This document shows, piece after piece, positions 35,856 to 45,085 of a stretch of DNA of 64,000 nt. Origin of the DNA: Tenacibaculum sp. Bg11-29 (lineage in GTDB: Bacteria; Bacteroidota; Bacteroidia; Flavobacteriales; Flavobacteriaceae); assembly GCF_002836595.1 (NCBI RefSeq), contig NZ_PJBB01000003.1, positions 2,541,001 through 2,605,000 on the forward strand, given 5' to 3'. The notes below the pieces were generated by a model. It was not told where the DNA came from, did no database searches, and saw only the letters and a list, made by a program, of their open reading frames with translations. A program made the translations under genes and the position numbers. Position 1 is the first letter of the stretch. The number at the start of each line of letters is the position of its first letter.

Positions 35856-38300
35856 TTATTTTTTTTCATTTGCTAATAATTGTTCAAGAGCAACAAAATC
35901 AGGAACTAATACTTGTCTTGCTTTACTTCCTTCAAAAGGACCTACAATACCTGCAGCTTCTAGTTGATCAATTAATCGACCAGCTCTATTGTAACCTAAC
36001 TTTAATTTACGTTGCAATAACGATGCCGAACCTTGTTGTGCTGTAACAATAACTTCAGCAGCATTTTTAAACAATTTATCTCTGTCTGCAATGTCTATAT
36101 CAACATTTGTGCCACCTTCTTCACCTACATATTCTGGTAATAAATAAGCATCAGGGTAGGCACGTTGAGAACCAATAAAATCTGTTATTTTTTCTACTTC
36201 AGGAGTATCTACGAAAGCACACTGAATTCTATTTAAATCATTTCCAGCTGTGTATAACAGATCTCCACGACCAATTAATTGATCTGCTCCACCAGCATCT
36301 AAAATGGTTCTAGAATCAATTTTAGAAGTTACCCTAAAGGCAATTCGTGCAGGGAAATTAGCCTTTATTATACCTGTAATTACATTTACAGAAGGTCTTT
36401 GAGTAGCTACAATTAAGTGAATTCCAATAGCACGTGCTAATTGAGCCAAACGAGCAATAGGTGTTTCTACTTCTTTACCAGCAGTCATAATTAAATCAGC
36501 AAATTCATCAATAACTAAAACAATATATGGTAAGAATTTATGTCCATTTTCAGGATTTAATTTTCTTGTTTTAAATTTAGTATTGTATTCTTTTATATTA
36601 CGAACCATTGCGTTTTTAAGCATGTCGTAACGATTATCCATTTCTATACACAAAGAGTTTAGTGTATTTACAACTTTGGTCGTGTCTGTAATAATAGCAT
36701 CTTCACTGTCTGGTAATTTAGCCAAATAATGACGTTCAATTTTATTAAATAATGTTAGTTCAACTTTTTTAGGATCAACCAAAACAAATTTAACTTCAGC
36801 AGGATGTTTTTTGTATAGTAATGATGTTAACACAGCATTTAGTCCAACAGATTTACCTTGACCAGTTGCACCTGCCATTAACAAGTGAGGCATTTTTGCT
36901 AAATCAACAACAAAGGTTTCATTAGAAATAGTTTTACCTAAAGCAATTGGTAATTCCATTTGAGATTCTTGAAACTTCTTAGATGAAATAACTGAGTGCA
37001 TCGATACAATGGTCGATTTTTTATTAGGAACCTCAATACCAATAGTTCCTTTTCCTGGAATAGGGGCAATAATACGAATACCTAATGCCGAAAGTGATAA
37101 GGCAATATCATCTTCTAGGTTTTTAATTTTAGAAATTCTAATTCCAGCCTCAGGTACAATTTCATATAATGTAATTGTTGGTCCTACAGTAGCTTTAATT
37201 TGAGCAATACCAATTTTATAGTTTTTTAGAGTTTCTACAATTCGGTTTTTATTTGCTTCAAGTTCTTCTGGATCTATAGAAATTGTTTCGTTATATTCTT
37301 TTAATAAGTTAAATGTTGGAAATTTAAAGTTACCTAAATCTAAAGTAGGGTCAAATTCTCCAAAATCTTTAACTAATTGATCTGATAAGTTTTCGGTAAC
37401 ACTTTTTTCTTCCGAACTTTTTTCAATAGCAATTTCAACTTCTTTTATTGTTTCTTCCGAAACTTTTATAGAAGGTTCTTCTTTTTGATTTACTTCTAAA
37501 GTTATTTCTTCTTTTCTCGTATCGGTAGTCGTATTTACCTCAGAGTGTTTTACAATGGTTGGTTGTAAATCCTCAACAGATTTTTCAAAATTAGTTTTCT
37601 CATTTTCTAATTTCTTTTCATCTTCGTTTATAATATTTGTTTCTTTAGAAGCTTGTTTTATCGCTTCATATTTAGAAGCATTAGCTGCGGCTTCTTTTTC
37701 TTTAGATTTTTTTATTTTTTCGTTAATTTCTTCAGGTGTAATACTAAATCGAATAATTAAGTATGCAATTAAAAAGAAAACTAATAAGATAATTAACCCT
37801 GTTTTTCCTAAAAAAGTTTGTAGATATTCGTTAAGTTCAAAGCCAATAATTCCCGATAGAAGTGCATTTTTTTTCTCAATAAAACCTAAAGCTGTAGAAA
37901 GCCAAAGCATGGTTAATAGCCCCCAATTCCAAGAAATTATTATTCTTTTTAAATTTGTATGTAATAATATTCTTGAACCTGTTAAAAATAGAGTGAAGGG
38001 TAAAACAAAAGCACCAAAACCAAATCCTTTAAAAATAAAAAAGTTACTTAGTTTAGCGCCTATCTTTCCTAGTAAGTTTTTAGTAGGAATTGCTTTGTTA
38101 GAAAATTGTGATAATGCACTTTGATCTTCTTGCCATGAAAAGAAGAAAGAAATAAATGCAATCGTTAAAAATATCGAAAAAAGCACTAAAAATGCTCCTA
38201 AAATGGTTTGATTATGTCTGTATGAAAAAAAAGAAGAAACTTTTTTAATTGAATTGCTTATAGGTTGTTTCTTTTGAGTTGTTGTCTTTTTTTTTGCCAT
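35856..38300 (-). CDS. ftsK: DNA translocase FtsK/SpoIIIE
   Basis: Septum-located DNA pump of 814 residues that segregates the chromosome and activates dif recombination. Four N-terminal membrane helices (residues 30-180) are followed by a Glu/Lys-rich linker (about 190-320), the alpha and beta motor domains with Walker A GATGQGKSVGLN near 475 and Walker B VLVIDEFADL, and a C-terminal gamma winged helix (GSASLLQRKLKLGYNRAGRL) that reads KOPS-type sites. Shorter linker than E. coli FtsK. It is the first gene of the minus cluster before lolA. Confidence 0.96.
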   Translation of the reverse strand: MAKKKTTTQKKQPISNSIKKVSSFFSYRHNQTILGAFLVLFSIFLTIAFISFFFSWQEDQSALSQFSNKAIPTKNLLGKIGAKLSNFFIFKGFGFGAFVLPFTLFLTGSRILLHTNLKRIIISWNWGLLTMLWLSTALGFIEKKNALLSGIIGFELNEYLQTFLGKTGLIILLVFFLIAYLIIRFSITPEEINEKIKKSKEKEAAANASKYEAIKQASKETNIINEDEKKLENEKTNFEKSVEDLQPTIVKHSEVNTTTDTRKEEITLEVNQKEEPSIKVSEETIKEVEIAIEKSSEEKSVTENLSDQLVKDFGEFDPTLDLGNFKFPTFNLLKEYNETISIDPEELEANKNRIVETLKNYKIGIAQIKATVGPTITLYEIVPEAGIRISKIKNLEDDIALSLSALGIRIIAPIPGKGTIGIEVPNKKSTIVSMHSVISSKKFQESQMELPIALGKTISNETFVVDLAKMPHLLMAGATGQGKSVGLNAVLTSLLYKKHPAEVKFVLVDPKKVELTLFNKIERHYLAKLPDSEDAIITDTTKVVNTLNSLCIEMDNRYDMLKNAMVRNIKEYNTKFKTRKLNPENGHKFLPYIVLVIDEFADLIMTAGKEVETPIARLAQLARAIGIHLIVATQRPSVNVITGIIKANFPARIAFRVTSKIDSRTILDAGGADQLIGRGDLLYTAGNDLNRIQCAFVDTPEVEKITDFIGSQRAYPDAYLLPEYVGEEGGTNVDIDIADRDKLFKNAAEVIVTAQQGSASLLQRKLKLGYNRAGRLIDQLEAAGIVGPFEGSKARQVLVPDFVALEQLLANEKK

Positions 38301-38327
38301 GTATTTATATTAGAAAAATATTGAATG

Positions 38328-38708
38328 TTACAATATAGCTATTATTTTAGGAATATAAATTATACCCGCAATAATCAACGATGCTAAGGCTGCAAAAGCA
38401 GGGCCTCCAGCGGCTATATCTTTTATAAAACCTATTTTTTCATGATAATCAGGATGTATAAAATCAGCTACTTTTTCAATTGCGGTATTTAAAGATTCGG
38501 CAACTAAAATCATGCCAATAAGCATACATTGAACCACCCATTCAGTCATTGAAATATTAAAATAAAAACCTAAAAGTGTAGCTATTAAACCAAAAAAAAG
38601 TTGCGCTTTAATGCTATCTTCAGTGGTTATTAATAACCACATTCCTTTTAAAGCAAACGTTATACTACGCAACCTTCCTTTGATAAAACCATCATTGGGA
38701 TTTTTCAT
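38328..38708 (-). CDS. dgkA: Diacylglycerol kinase, DgkA family
   Basis: Small integral-membrane lipid kinase of 126 residues with three helices. The family signature around ILVAESLNTAIEKVADFI carries the conserved Glu and Asn residues of the active site. It phosphorylates diacylglycerol or undecaprenol; Gram-positive-type members prefer undecaprenol and sequence alone does not decide. It lies six bases after tpx and 27 bases before ftsK on the same strand. Confidence 0.92.
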   Translation of the reverse strand: MKNPNDGFIKGRLRSITFALKGMWLLITTEDSIKAQLFFGLIATLLGFYFNISMTEWVVQCMLIGMILVAESLNTAIEKVADFIHPDYHEKIGFIKDIAAGGPAFAALASLIIAGIIYIPKIIAIL

Positions 38709-38714
38709 AAAGTA

Positions 38715-39212
38715 TTATAAAGTTTTTAAAGCAGCCTCATAATTTGGTTCGTCAACAATTTCATTTACTTGTTCAGTATAGGTAATAGTTCCTTCTTCGT
38801 TAATTATAATAATACAACGTGAATGTAAAGTTGCTAAAGGTCCATTTTTAACCTCTAAGCCATAATTTTTACCGAATTTACCTGCTGAAAAATCAGATAG
38901 CATCACAACATTTTCAATACCTTCAGCTCCACAAAAACGACCTTGTGCAAAGGGTAAATCTCTAGAAATACATAAAACTTTTGTATTATCTAAATCGGCA
39001 ACTTTTTTGTTAAATTCTCTAACAGAAGTAGCGCAAGTACCAGTATCAACACTAGGGAAAATGTTTAATATTAATCGGCTACCTGAAAAATCCGCTAGTT
39101 TTTTAATTGATAAATCGGTTGCGACTAAAGAAAAGTCGATTGCTTTACTACCTAATTCTGGTAAGTTTCCTATTGTTTCTATTGTATTTCCTTGTAGTGT
39201 TATTGAAGCCAT
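38715..39212 (-). CDS. tpx: Thiol peroxidase (atypical 2-Cys peroxiredoxin)
   Basis: Thioredoxin-dependent peroxidase of 165 residues. The peroxidatic Cys is in SVDTGTCATSVREF near residue 60 and the resolving Cys in GRFCGAEG near 94, the Tpx spacing. The N terminus (ITLQGNTIETIGNLPELG) fits the family. A strong TACCTTTG box lies 22 bases upstream of the ATG. It heads a short run with dgkA. Confidence 0.95.
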   Translation of the reverse strand: MASITLQGNTIETIGNLPELGSKAIDFSLVATDLSIKKLADFSGSRLILNIFPSVDTGTCATSVREFNKKVADLDNTKVLCISRDLPFAQGRFCGAEGIENVVMLSDFSAGKFGKNYGLEVKNGPLATLHSRCIIIINEEGTITYTEQVNEIVDEPNYEAALKTL

Positions 39213-39234
39213 TTTCTATTTGTTTTATAAAAAT

Positions 39235-39242
39235 CAAAGGTA
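39235..39242 (-). promoter_or_regulatory. -7 promoter box for tpx
   Basis: TACCTTTG on the minus strand, exact TAnnTTTG match, 22 bases before the ATG. Confidence 0.5.
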
Positions 39243-39324
39243 ATTAAATTAATTAAAAAATGAAGAAGATAAACGCAGTCGACTACTAAAAAAGTTATCT
39301 TCGCGTCTTGAAATAAATGAAGTT

Positions 39325-40719
39325 TTGAATTTACAGCAATATACATCAGAATTTAAATACAATTGGAAACTAGCTGCACCTGTAATGCTAGGAATGTTAG
39401 GGCATACCTTTGTTAGTTTTGTAGATAATATTATGGTAGGGCAATTAGGAACGGCAGAATTAGCAGCGGTTTCTTTAGGGAATAGCTTTATGTTTATAGC
39501 AATGTCTTTAGGAATAGGTTTTTCAACAGCAATAACACCTTTAGTTGCTGAAGCAGATTCTTCGAATAATTTTAAAGAAGCCAAATCTACATTCAAACAC
39601 GGACTTTTTTTATGTACTGCTATAGGGATTTTAATGTTTTTATTGGTTTTTTGTTCAAAACCTTTAATGTATTTAATGAAACAACCTTTAGAGGTTGTAG
39701 AGCTAGCAATTCCATATTTAGATTTAGTTGCTTTTTCTTTAATACCAATGATTGTTTTTCAGGCGTTTAAACAGTTTAGTGATGGTTTGTCGATGACGCG
39801 TTATCCTATGTATGCTACAATTTTGGCAAATGTTTTAAATGTTATTTTAAATTATTTGTTAATTTTTGGGAAATTTGGTTTTCCAGAAATGGGAATTGTA
39901 GGTGCAGCATACGGAACATTACTTTCTCGATTGGTTATGGTATTACACCTTTGGTGGATGTTAAAAAGAAAAGAGCATTCGAAAAAATTAGTAACCAATA
40001 TTAAATTATTTGTACTTGATAAATTAATGCTACGAAAAATAATTAATTTGGGAGCACCAAGTGCTATGCAAATGTTTTTTGAAGTGGGTATATTTACTGC
40101 AGCTATTTGGTTAAGTGGTTTATTAGGTAAAAATGCGCAAGCAGCAAATCAAATAGCATTAAATTTATCATCAATGACATTTATGGTTGCTATGGGGTTA
40201 AGCGTAGCATCTATGATAAGAGTAGGAAATCAAAAGGGTTTACAAAAATTTTCAGATCTTAGAAGAATAGCCTTTTCTATTTTTTTATTAGGGATTATTT
40301 TAGCGGTAGGATTTGCAACATTTTTTTATTTATTTAATAAATCACTTCCTAATTTATATGTAGATTTAAGTGATGTTGAAAATTATGCAGATAATATGGA
40401 GGTAATGAAAATTGCAGCAAATTTATTAATAGCAGCAGCATTTTTTCAAATATCAGATAGTATTCAAGTGGTTGTTTTAGGAGCTTTACGTGGGTTACAA
40501 GATGTGAAAATTCCAACAATTATTACCTTTGTATCTTATTGGATGGTTGGGTTTCCTATTAGTTATTTTTTTGGTACTAAAGAAACTTATGGTAGTTTTG
40601 GTATTTGGTTAGGCTTATTGGCTGGTTTAACTACTGCATCTATCTTATTATTTATTAGATTTAATAGATTAACTTTAAAATTGATTAAAAAAAATTCTGT
40701 AATTACTACGGAAGAATAA
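39325..40719 (+). CDS. MATE-family cation/drug antiporter
   Basis: Inner-membrane exporter of 464 residues with twelve hydrophobic helices in two similar halves. Family features include GMLGHTFVSFVDNIMVGQLG in the first helices, then NVLNVILNYLLIFGKFGFPEMGI and ALRGLQDVKIPTI. Na+ or H+ gradient drives export of organic cations; substrate is unknown. The apparent start is TTG (MNLQQYTSEF). An out-of-frame ATG at 39317 would join the reading frame if the T-run at 39323-39326 had one more base (MKFLNLQQ), so the start is uncertain. A small acidic-protein gene follows after 20 bases. Confidence 0.88.
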   Translation: MNLQQYTSEFKYNWKLAAPVMLGMLGHTFVSFVDNIMVGQLGTAELAAVSLGNSFMFIAMSLGIGFSTAITPLVAEADSSNNFKEAKSTFKHGLFLCTAIGILMFLLVFCSKPLMYLMKQPLEVVELAIPYLDLVAFSLIPMIVFQAFKQFSDGLSMTRYPMYATILANVLNVILNYLLIFGKFGFPEMGIVGAAYGTLLSRLVMVLHLWWMLKRKEHSKKLVTNIKLFVLDKLMLRKIINLGAPSAMQMFFEVGIFTAAIWLSGLLGKNAQAANQIALNLSSMTFMVAMGLSVASMIRVGNQKGLQKFSDLRRIAFSIFLLGIILAVGFATFFYLFNKSLPNLYVDLSDVENYADNMEVMKIAANLLIAAAFFQISDSIQVVVLGALRGLQDVKIPTIITFVSYWMVGFPISYFFGTKETYGSFGIWLGLLAGLTTASILLFIRFNRLTLKLIKKNSVITTEE

Positions 40720-40739
40720 AATATAAAAAATACATTTTC

Positions 40740-40964
40740 ATGAATTTACCAAAATTTTTATTAGCAGATAATAGTGAACATCCGGAAGATGTTTTTGTAT
40801 TACATACAGCATATCCGCGTTTTTTAATTAATTTAAAAGATGATGAAGTAGAGTGGTTTGAAGATTTAACAGGAGAGAAAGAAGAGGACGTTACTACCGA
40901 ACTTGCTGACTTAATGGATAAAGCGGGTGAATTTTATGATAAAGAAATGGAAGGTTTAGACTAA
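40740..40964 (+). CDS. Small conserved acidic protein
   Basis: A 74-residue cytoplasmic protein with no signal peptide, rich in Asp and Glu (EWFEDLTGEKEEDVTTELAD). Sequence: a short N-terminal segment NLPKFLLADNSEHPEDVFVL, then YPRFLINLKDDEVEW and an acidic helix. It follows the MATE gene closely, followed by a terminator, so it is probably cotranscribed. No known domain is recognised; likely a Flavobacteriaceae-conserved small protein. Confidence 0.7.
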   Translation: MNLPKFLLADNSEHPEDVFVLHTAYPRFLINLKDDEVEWFEDLTGEKEEDVTTELADLMDKAGEFYDKEMEGLD

Positions 40965-41042
40965 TTATTTATGTTTAGTCTTACCAGGTGTTTTCGTGTA
41001 TAAATACAGCAAAACATGAGACTAAGTACTATATTAATAGAA

Positions 41043-41076
41043 ATGAGTTTGATAATTAATCAAGCTCATTTTTTTA
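41043..41076 (+). terminator. Terminator after the small acidic gene
   Basis: An 11-base stem (ATGAGTTTGAT with ATCAAGCTCAT, one T-G pair) closes an AATTA loop and is followed by seven T. Confidence 0.8.
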
Positions 41077-41104
41077 TAAAAACAATTGAGTTTATGACTT
41101 GAAT

Positions 41105-41323
41105 TCAACCTTTAATATATAGTTTTTTAGCTATTTTAACGGTTTTCTTGTTATTCGAAATCTCAATAACTTCTTTTTTAAACTGCTGTTCTAATACATA
41201 TTTAGTAACATATTTTGTGCTTTTTTTAATTCATTTAAAAGGCCAATACCATCAAAATTCAAATAATTTTTATCGGATATTATTAAATGGGCAAGATTCC
41301 GGTATCTATAATAATTATGACTT
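41105..41323 (-). pseudogene. Frameshifted remnant of an unknown gene
   Basis: Within the 576-base gap before the M43 protease, the minus strand reads coding-like in two frames: YRNLAHLIISDKNYLNFDG then NELKKA in one frame, and KYVTKYVLEQQFKKEV then IEISNNKKTVKIAKKLYIKG before a stop in the next. The two pieces join with a one-base shift, as expected for a decayed gene of at least 70 codons. Family is not recognised. A repeat-like fragment (ACGTTCGCACGAGCGG) lies near 41474 in the same gap. An overlapping plus-strand ORF has no coding character. Confidence 0.4.
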
Positions 41324-41540
41324 TATGTATACATTAGTTTATACTCTATTATGGTAAGTGTGTCGATCGCATTTATTATATACTCTCATTAGAAAAGAAA
41401 AGATCTTTTAAATTATCAAAACTAATATATTTTTATATTCTTTTAATTTTTATTTTCATAACTTCACAAATGAGACGTTCGCACGAGCGGAACTTATTTT
41501 ATTATTATTTTTTAAAACTATAGGATTGCACAATAATTAT

Positions 41541-42449
41541 TTATTTAATATTTAAATATAGATCACGTCTAAGTCCTCCTTCTTTAAAGAGTGCTCTCAT
41601 TCTTTCTTTTTGTCCTTCTGTGAACATATACATTGCATCGTCAGCAACATAATCCATAAAATTCATAAACATATCATTACTACCACATGAGGTCTGAGGA
41701 TAAGTAGGTTTTCCTGAATATGATTCATATTGATTAGGTGTGTCATCAACAAGATCTGAAGTATCACAATTTTTCTCGCCTGCATAAATATGTTTAAGAT
41801 TTAGCCAATGACCAATTTCATGTGTGGCTGTTCTCCCTAAATTATTATACGGAACTAATGGCTCTAGGGTACCAAATACTCTAGGATCCATTACAACACC
41901 ATCTATTCTAGGGTCTGACCCAGGAGGGTTGGCATACCCAGGAAGCCCTAAATTTCCGAAACGATTTGAAGAATCGGCTATCCAAATATTTAAATATTTA
42001 TCATTTGGCCAAGCATCTTGCCCTCCTTTTTTAGTAAAATATAGCGCTAAATCTTCAATTTTTTGATCACCTGTTTGTTGACCATTACCAGCAATTATAG
42101 TGCTTTCTGATCTAATAATTCCGGTGGTTGGTTTTCCATTTGGATCTACAGTAGCTAAATGAAACTCAAGACCAACATCAGCAACTAAATTAATAAACTC
42201 ATTAGGGGTGTTTAAATGATCTGGATTCAATTTTCGAAAATCTTTATTTAAAACAACTATTTGTGAGTGTATTTTTTCATCACTAATTATAAATGGGGCT
42301 GGTGTATAATTAATTACATGAACAACAATCGGAATTGTAATAACTTCAGTTGAAGGTATAGTAGGATTTTTTACAACAGGAATTTTGTCATGTTTAGAGC
42401 ATGATAAAAAGAAACTGATTGTAATAAAAATTGCTATTTTTTTATTCAT
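41541..42449 (-). CDS. M43-family zinc metalloprotease lipoprotein
   Basis: Lipoprotein peptidase of about 302 residues using the ATG at 42449, which gives signal MNKKIAIFITISFFLSC (lipobox Cys17); the longer frame from 42491 would put the signal inside the protein. The metzincin motif HEIGHWLNLKH is near residue 210, with HExxHxxxxxH zinc ligands, typical of the pappalysin/cytophagalysin M43 family. Two Cys pairs (KNCDTSDLVDD, SCGSNDMFMNFMDYV) and the Met-turn FMNFMDYV fit. Probable extracellular protein degradation. Confidence 0.9.
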   Translation of the reverse strand: MNKKIAIFITISFFLSCSKHDKIPVVKNPTIPSTEVITIPIVVHVINYTPAPFIISDEKIHSQIVVLNKDFRKLNPDHLNTPNEFINLVADVGLEFHLATVDPNGKPTTGIIRSESTIIAGNGQQTGDQKIEDLALYFTKKGGQDAWPNDKYLNIWIADSSNRFGNLGLPGYANPPGSDPRIDGVVMDPRVFGTLEPLVPYNNLGRTATHEIGHWLNLKHIYAGEKNCDTSDLVDDTPNQYESYSGKPTYPQTSCGSNDMFMNFMDYVADDAMYMFTEGQKERMRALFKEGGLRRDLYLNIK

Positions 42450-42628
42450 TGTATAATTGGGGTTTGTAATATTATATGAAGAGTTTAGCAAAGGTATATT
42501 TAATAACTAATTGGTTTCATAAAATGAACAGGCTTTAGGCAAGTAAAAGAATTAAAATAGTTTCTGATAGTAATGTGTATCTATATTTTTTTCCTTTTTT
42601 AAAGACAAAAGAAAGTAAGAACTAAATT

Positions 42629-45073
42629 TTAAAACTGCATTCCAATTTTAAAATTTAAGACTCTTCCAGTCATGTAATTGGGTATTCCGTATTGCCGTTT
42701 ACTGTATGCATCACGAACCCAAGTATTTGTTATCGAGTTACGAATATCAAAAAGATTGAATAATTCTAAACCAGCAGTTAATTCTTTAAAATTTCGTAAA
42801 AAACCAGTAGAATGTTTTTTACTAGCATCTGTGAAAATGTAAGATATTCCAACGTCAGCACGTTTATAATCGTTTAATCTACTTTGATATTCATATACAT
42901 CAGAATATGCAGGAGCACCACCAGGAAGCCCCGTATTGTAAACAATATTTAAATAGGCTTTTAAATCAGGTATGTTCGGAACATAATCTTGAAACAAAAC
43001 CCCAAACTTTAAACGTTGATCTGTTGGTCTTGCAATATAGTCTTGATTATTAATATTTTCTTCGGTCTTTAAATATCCAAAACTTACCCAACTATCGTTA
43101 CCAGGAACAAATTCACCATTTAAACGAACATCTAAACCATAGGCATAAGCATTCGTTACATTATCAGCACGATAACGAACACGCACATTATCTACCGAAT
43201 AAGAATTTACATCAGTTAAATTTTTATAATATAACTCGGTAGTTAGTTTAAAAGGACGCTCCCATATAGTAAAACTATAATCATTACCAGCAACTAAGTG
43301 AATAGATTTTTGCGCTTTTACATTCGGGTGCACCTGTCCGTTAAAATCACGTAACTCTTTATAAAAAGGAGGTTGAGAATACCAACCACCAGAAATTCTA
43401 AAAAGCATGTCCTTATTCCAATCAGGTTTAATAGCAAATTGGGCTCTCGGGCTAAAAATAAATTGATTTTTAGAACTTTCTAACCTTGTTGTAACTTTCC
43501 AACTATGAGCACGCACTCCAATATTCATGTATATTTCATGATTGTTCCATGCTGTTTTTCTACTGAATTGTAAAAAACTAGAAAAACGATTGATGTCTAC
43601 TTCATTTTCAGCCCTAACATTTTTAAATGGTTCGATTGGTCCAGTAAAAGGTTCGTACGGTTGATTGTTACCTGTATGATGGGGAGGACGAACAGAAAAC
43701 CCTAAAGAGTCAATAACTTCCCATTCACGTATGCGATCTTTAATGTTTTCGGTCTGATATTTCGTACCAATTTTCCATTCATTATTACCATCTTTTAGAG
43801 TAGCTTTAATTTGAATATTATTAATTAAGGCATCTAAATCGTTACGGGCATGGTTAATTTGCGAACCAATACCTTGTGAAAAAGCAACCTCACCAAAGTT
43901 TTCAGAACCAATATTACTATCAACTTCACCTAGGTGATACGATGCAGCAATGTCAAAATATTCTTCTTCTTGTGTATTAAAAGAAGATACAGTTCCTGTT
44001 ATTTTTAAATTATCATTTACTTTATAATCGGTTGAGAAAGCACCAAAGAGTGTTTTAAATTTATCTTGTTCTTGTCCTTGATAATAAACAATTAATTCTA
44101 ATGGATTTGCAAGTGTACCGAAGCGAGTTTTTCGAGTTAATGGTTTATAATTGTAATTATTTAAAGAAAAATTACTTAAAAAATTAAAAGTAAGTTTATC
44201 ATTTACTTTATAAGATAAAAAACTCTGTACATCAGTAAAAGTTGGTCTAAAATTTACTTCAACCTGTTTACTATTAACAAACAAACTATTATCTCTGTAA
44301 CGAACACCTACAATAGCACTTAGTTTATTCTTAAAAAAAGTATCTTCAATAGTAAAGCTTCCGCCTAGCAAACTTAAATCTATTTTAGCTCCGAACTTAG
44401 TAGGTTTTCGATAAGTAATATCTAATACCGAAGAAAGTTTATCGCCATACTTTGCTTGAAAACCACCAGCAGAAAAATCAATATTTTGAACCATGTGTGG
44501 GTTTATAAAACTCAAGCCTTCTTGTTGACCAGAACGAATTAAAAAAGGTCGGTATACTTCAATACCATTAACATAAACCAAATTTTCATCAAAATTACCA
44601 CCACGTACATTATATTGTGTACTTAGCTCGTTATTATTACTAACTCCTGGCAAAGTCATTAAAATATTTTCGACCCCAGCATTAGCCCCTAAAATATTTT
44701 TAACTTTATTGGTCGAAATCTTTATAATTCCCTCAGCTTCTTTCTTTGTATTCTTAAGAACAACGGTTTCTAATTCTTGCGATTTAAACTTAAAGGTAGG
44801 AGAGAAGCGAATTATTTTTTTTCCGCGAGAAGTAAATTTTTTTGTAACTGTTTTATAAGAAACATGGCTAAAAACTACCGTAACCGTTTTACGCATAGGA
44901 ATACTAAAACTATAATTACCATTAGCATTAGTTGTTGTACCTTCAGATAAATATGATATAGCAATACCTTCAATAGGCGTATTAAATTTGTTTGTTATTG
45001 TTCCTTTTATAATTGCTGTTTTTTGAGCAAAAACAAGTGAAGGGAATATTAGTAAAAGAAGTAGTTTTTTCAA
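42629..45073 (-). CDS. TonB-dependent outer-membrane receptor
   Basis: An 814-residue outer-membrane transporter. Order: signal peptide (LLLLLIFPSLVFAQ), CarboxypepD_reg-like domain (residues 20-110), plug domain (VENILMTLPGVSNNNELSTQ, YNVRGGNFDENLVYVNGIEV near 140-180) and a beta-barrel ending LNFKIGMQF with a terminal Phe. The plug has the RGG motif. The upstream M23 peptidase gene ends 12 bases before, so the two are cotranscribed. The start is TTG (MKKLLLLL). Substrate unknown; no SusD partner is nearby, so it is not a classic polysaccharide utilisation pair. Confidence 0.9.
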   Translation of the reverse strand: MKKLLLLLIFPSLVFAQKTAIIKGTITNKFNTPIEGIAISYLSEGTTTNANGNYSFSIPMRKTVTVVFSHVSYKTVTKKFTSRGKKIIRFSPTFKFKSQELETVVLKNTKKEAEGIIKISTNKVKNILGANAGVENILMTLPGVSNNNELSTQYNVRGGNFDENLVYVNGIEVYRPFLIRSGQQEGLSFINPHMVQNIDFSAGGFQAKYGDKLSSVLDITYRKPTKFGAKIDLSLLGGSFTIEDTFFKNKLSAIVGVRYRDNSLFVNSKQVEVNFRPTFTDVQSFLSYKVNDKLTFNFLSNFSLNNYNYKPLTRKTRFGTLANPLELIVYYQGQEQDKFKTLFGAFSTDYKVNDNLKITGTVSSFNTQEEEYFDIAASYHLGEVDSNIGSENFGEVAFSQGIGSQINHARNDLDALINNIQIKATLKDGNNEWKIGTKYQTENIKDRIREWEVIDSLGFSVRPPHHTGNNQPYEPFTGPIEPFKNVRAENEVDINRFSSFLQFSRKTAWNNHEIYMNIGVRAHSWKVTTRLESSKNQFIFSPRAQFAIKPDWNKDMLFRISGGWYSQPPFYKELRDFNGQVHPNVKAQKSIHLVAGNDYSFTIWERPFKLTTELYYKNLTDVNSYSVDNVRVRYRADNVTNAYAYGLDVRLNGEFVPGNDSWVSFGYLKTEENINNQDYIARPTDQRLKFGVLFQDYVPNIPDLKAYLNIVYNTGLPGGAPAYSDVYEYQSRLNDYKRADVGISYIFTDASKKHSTGFLRNFKELTAGLELFNLFDIRNSITNTWVRDAYSKRQYGIPNYMTGRVLNFKIGMQF

Positions 45074-45085
45074 TTTTTTTATAAT

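Noticed and set aside
41148..41357. Plus-strand 69-residue ORF as a gene
   Set aside because: Covers the minus-strand coding relic and has no coding character of its own.
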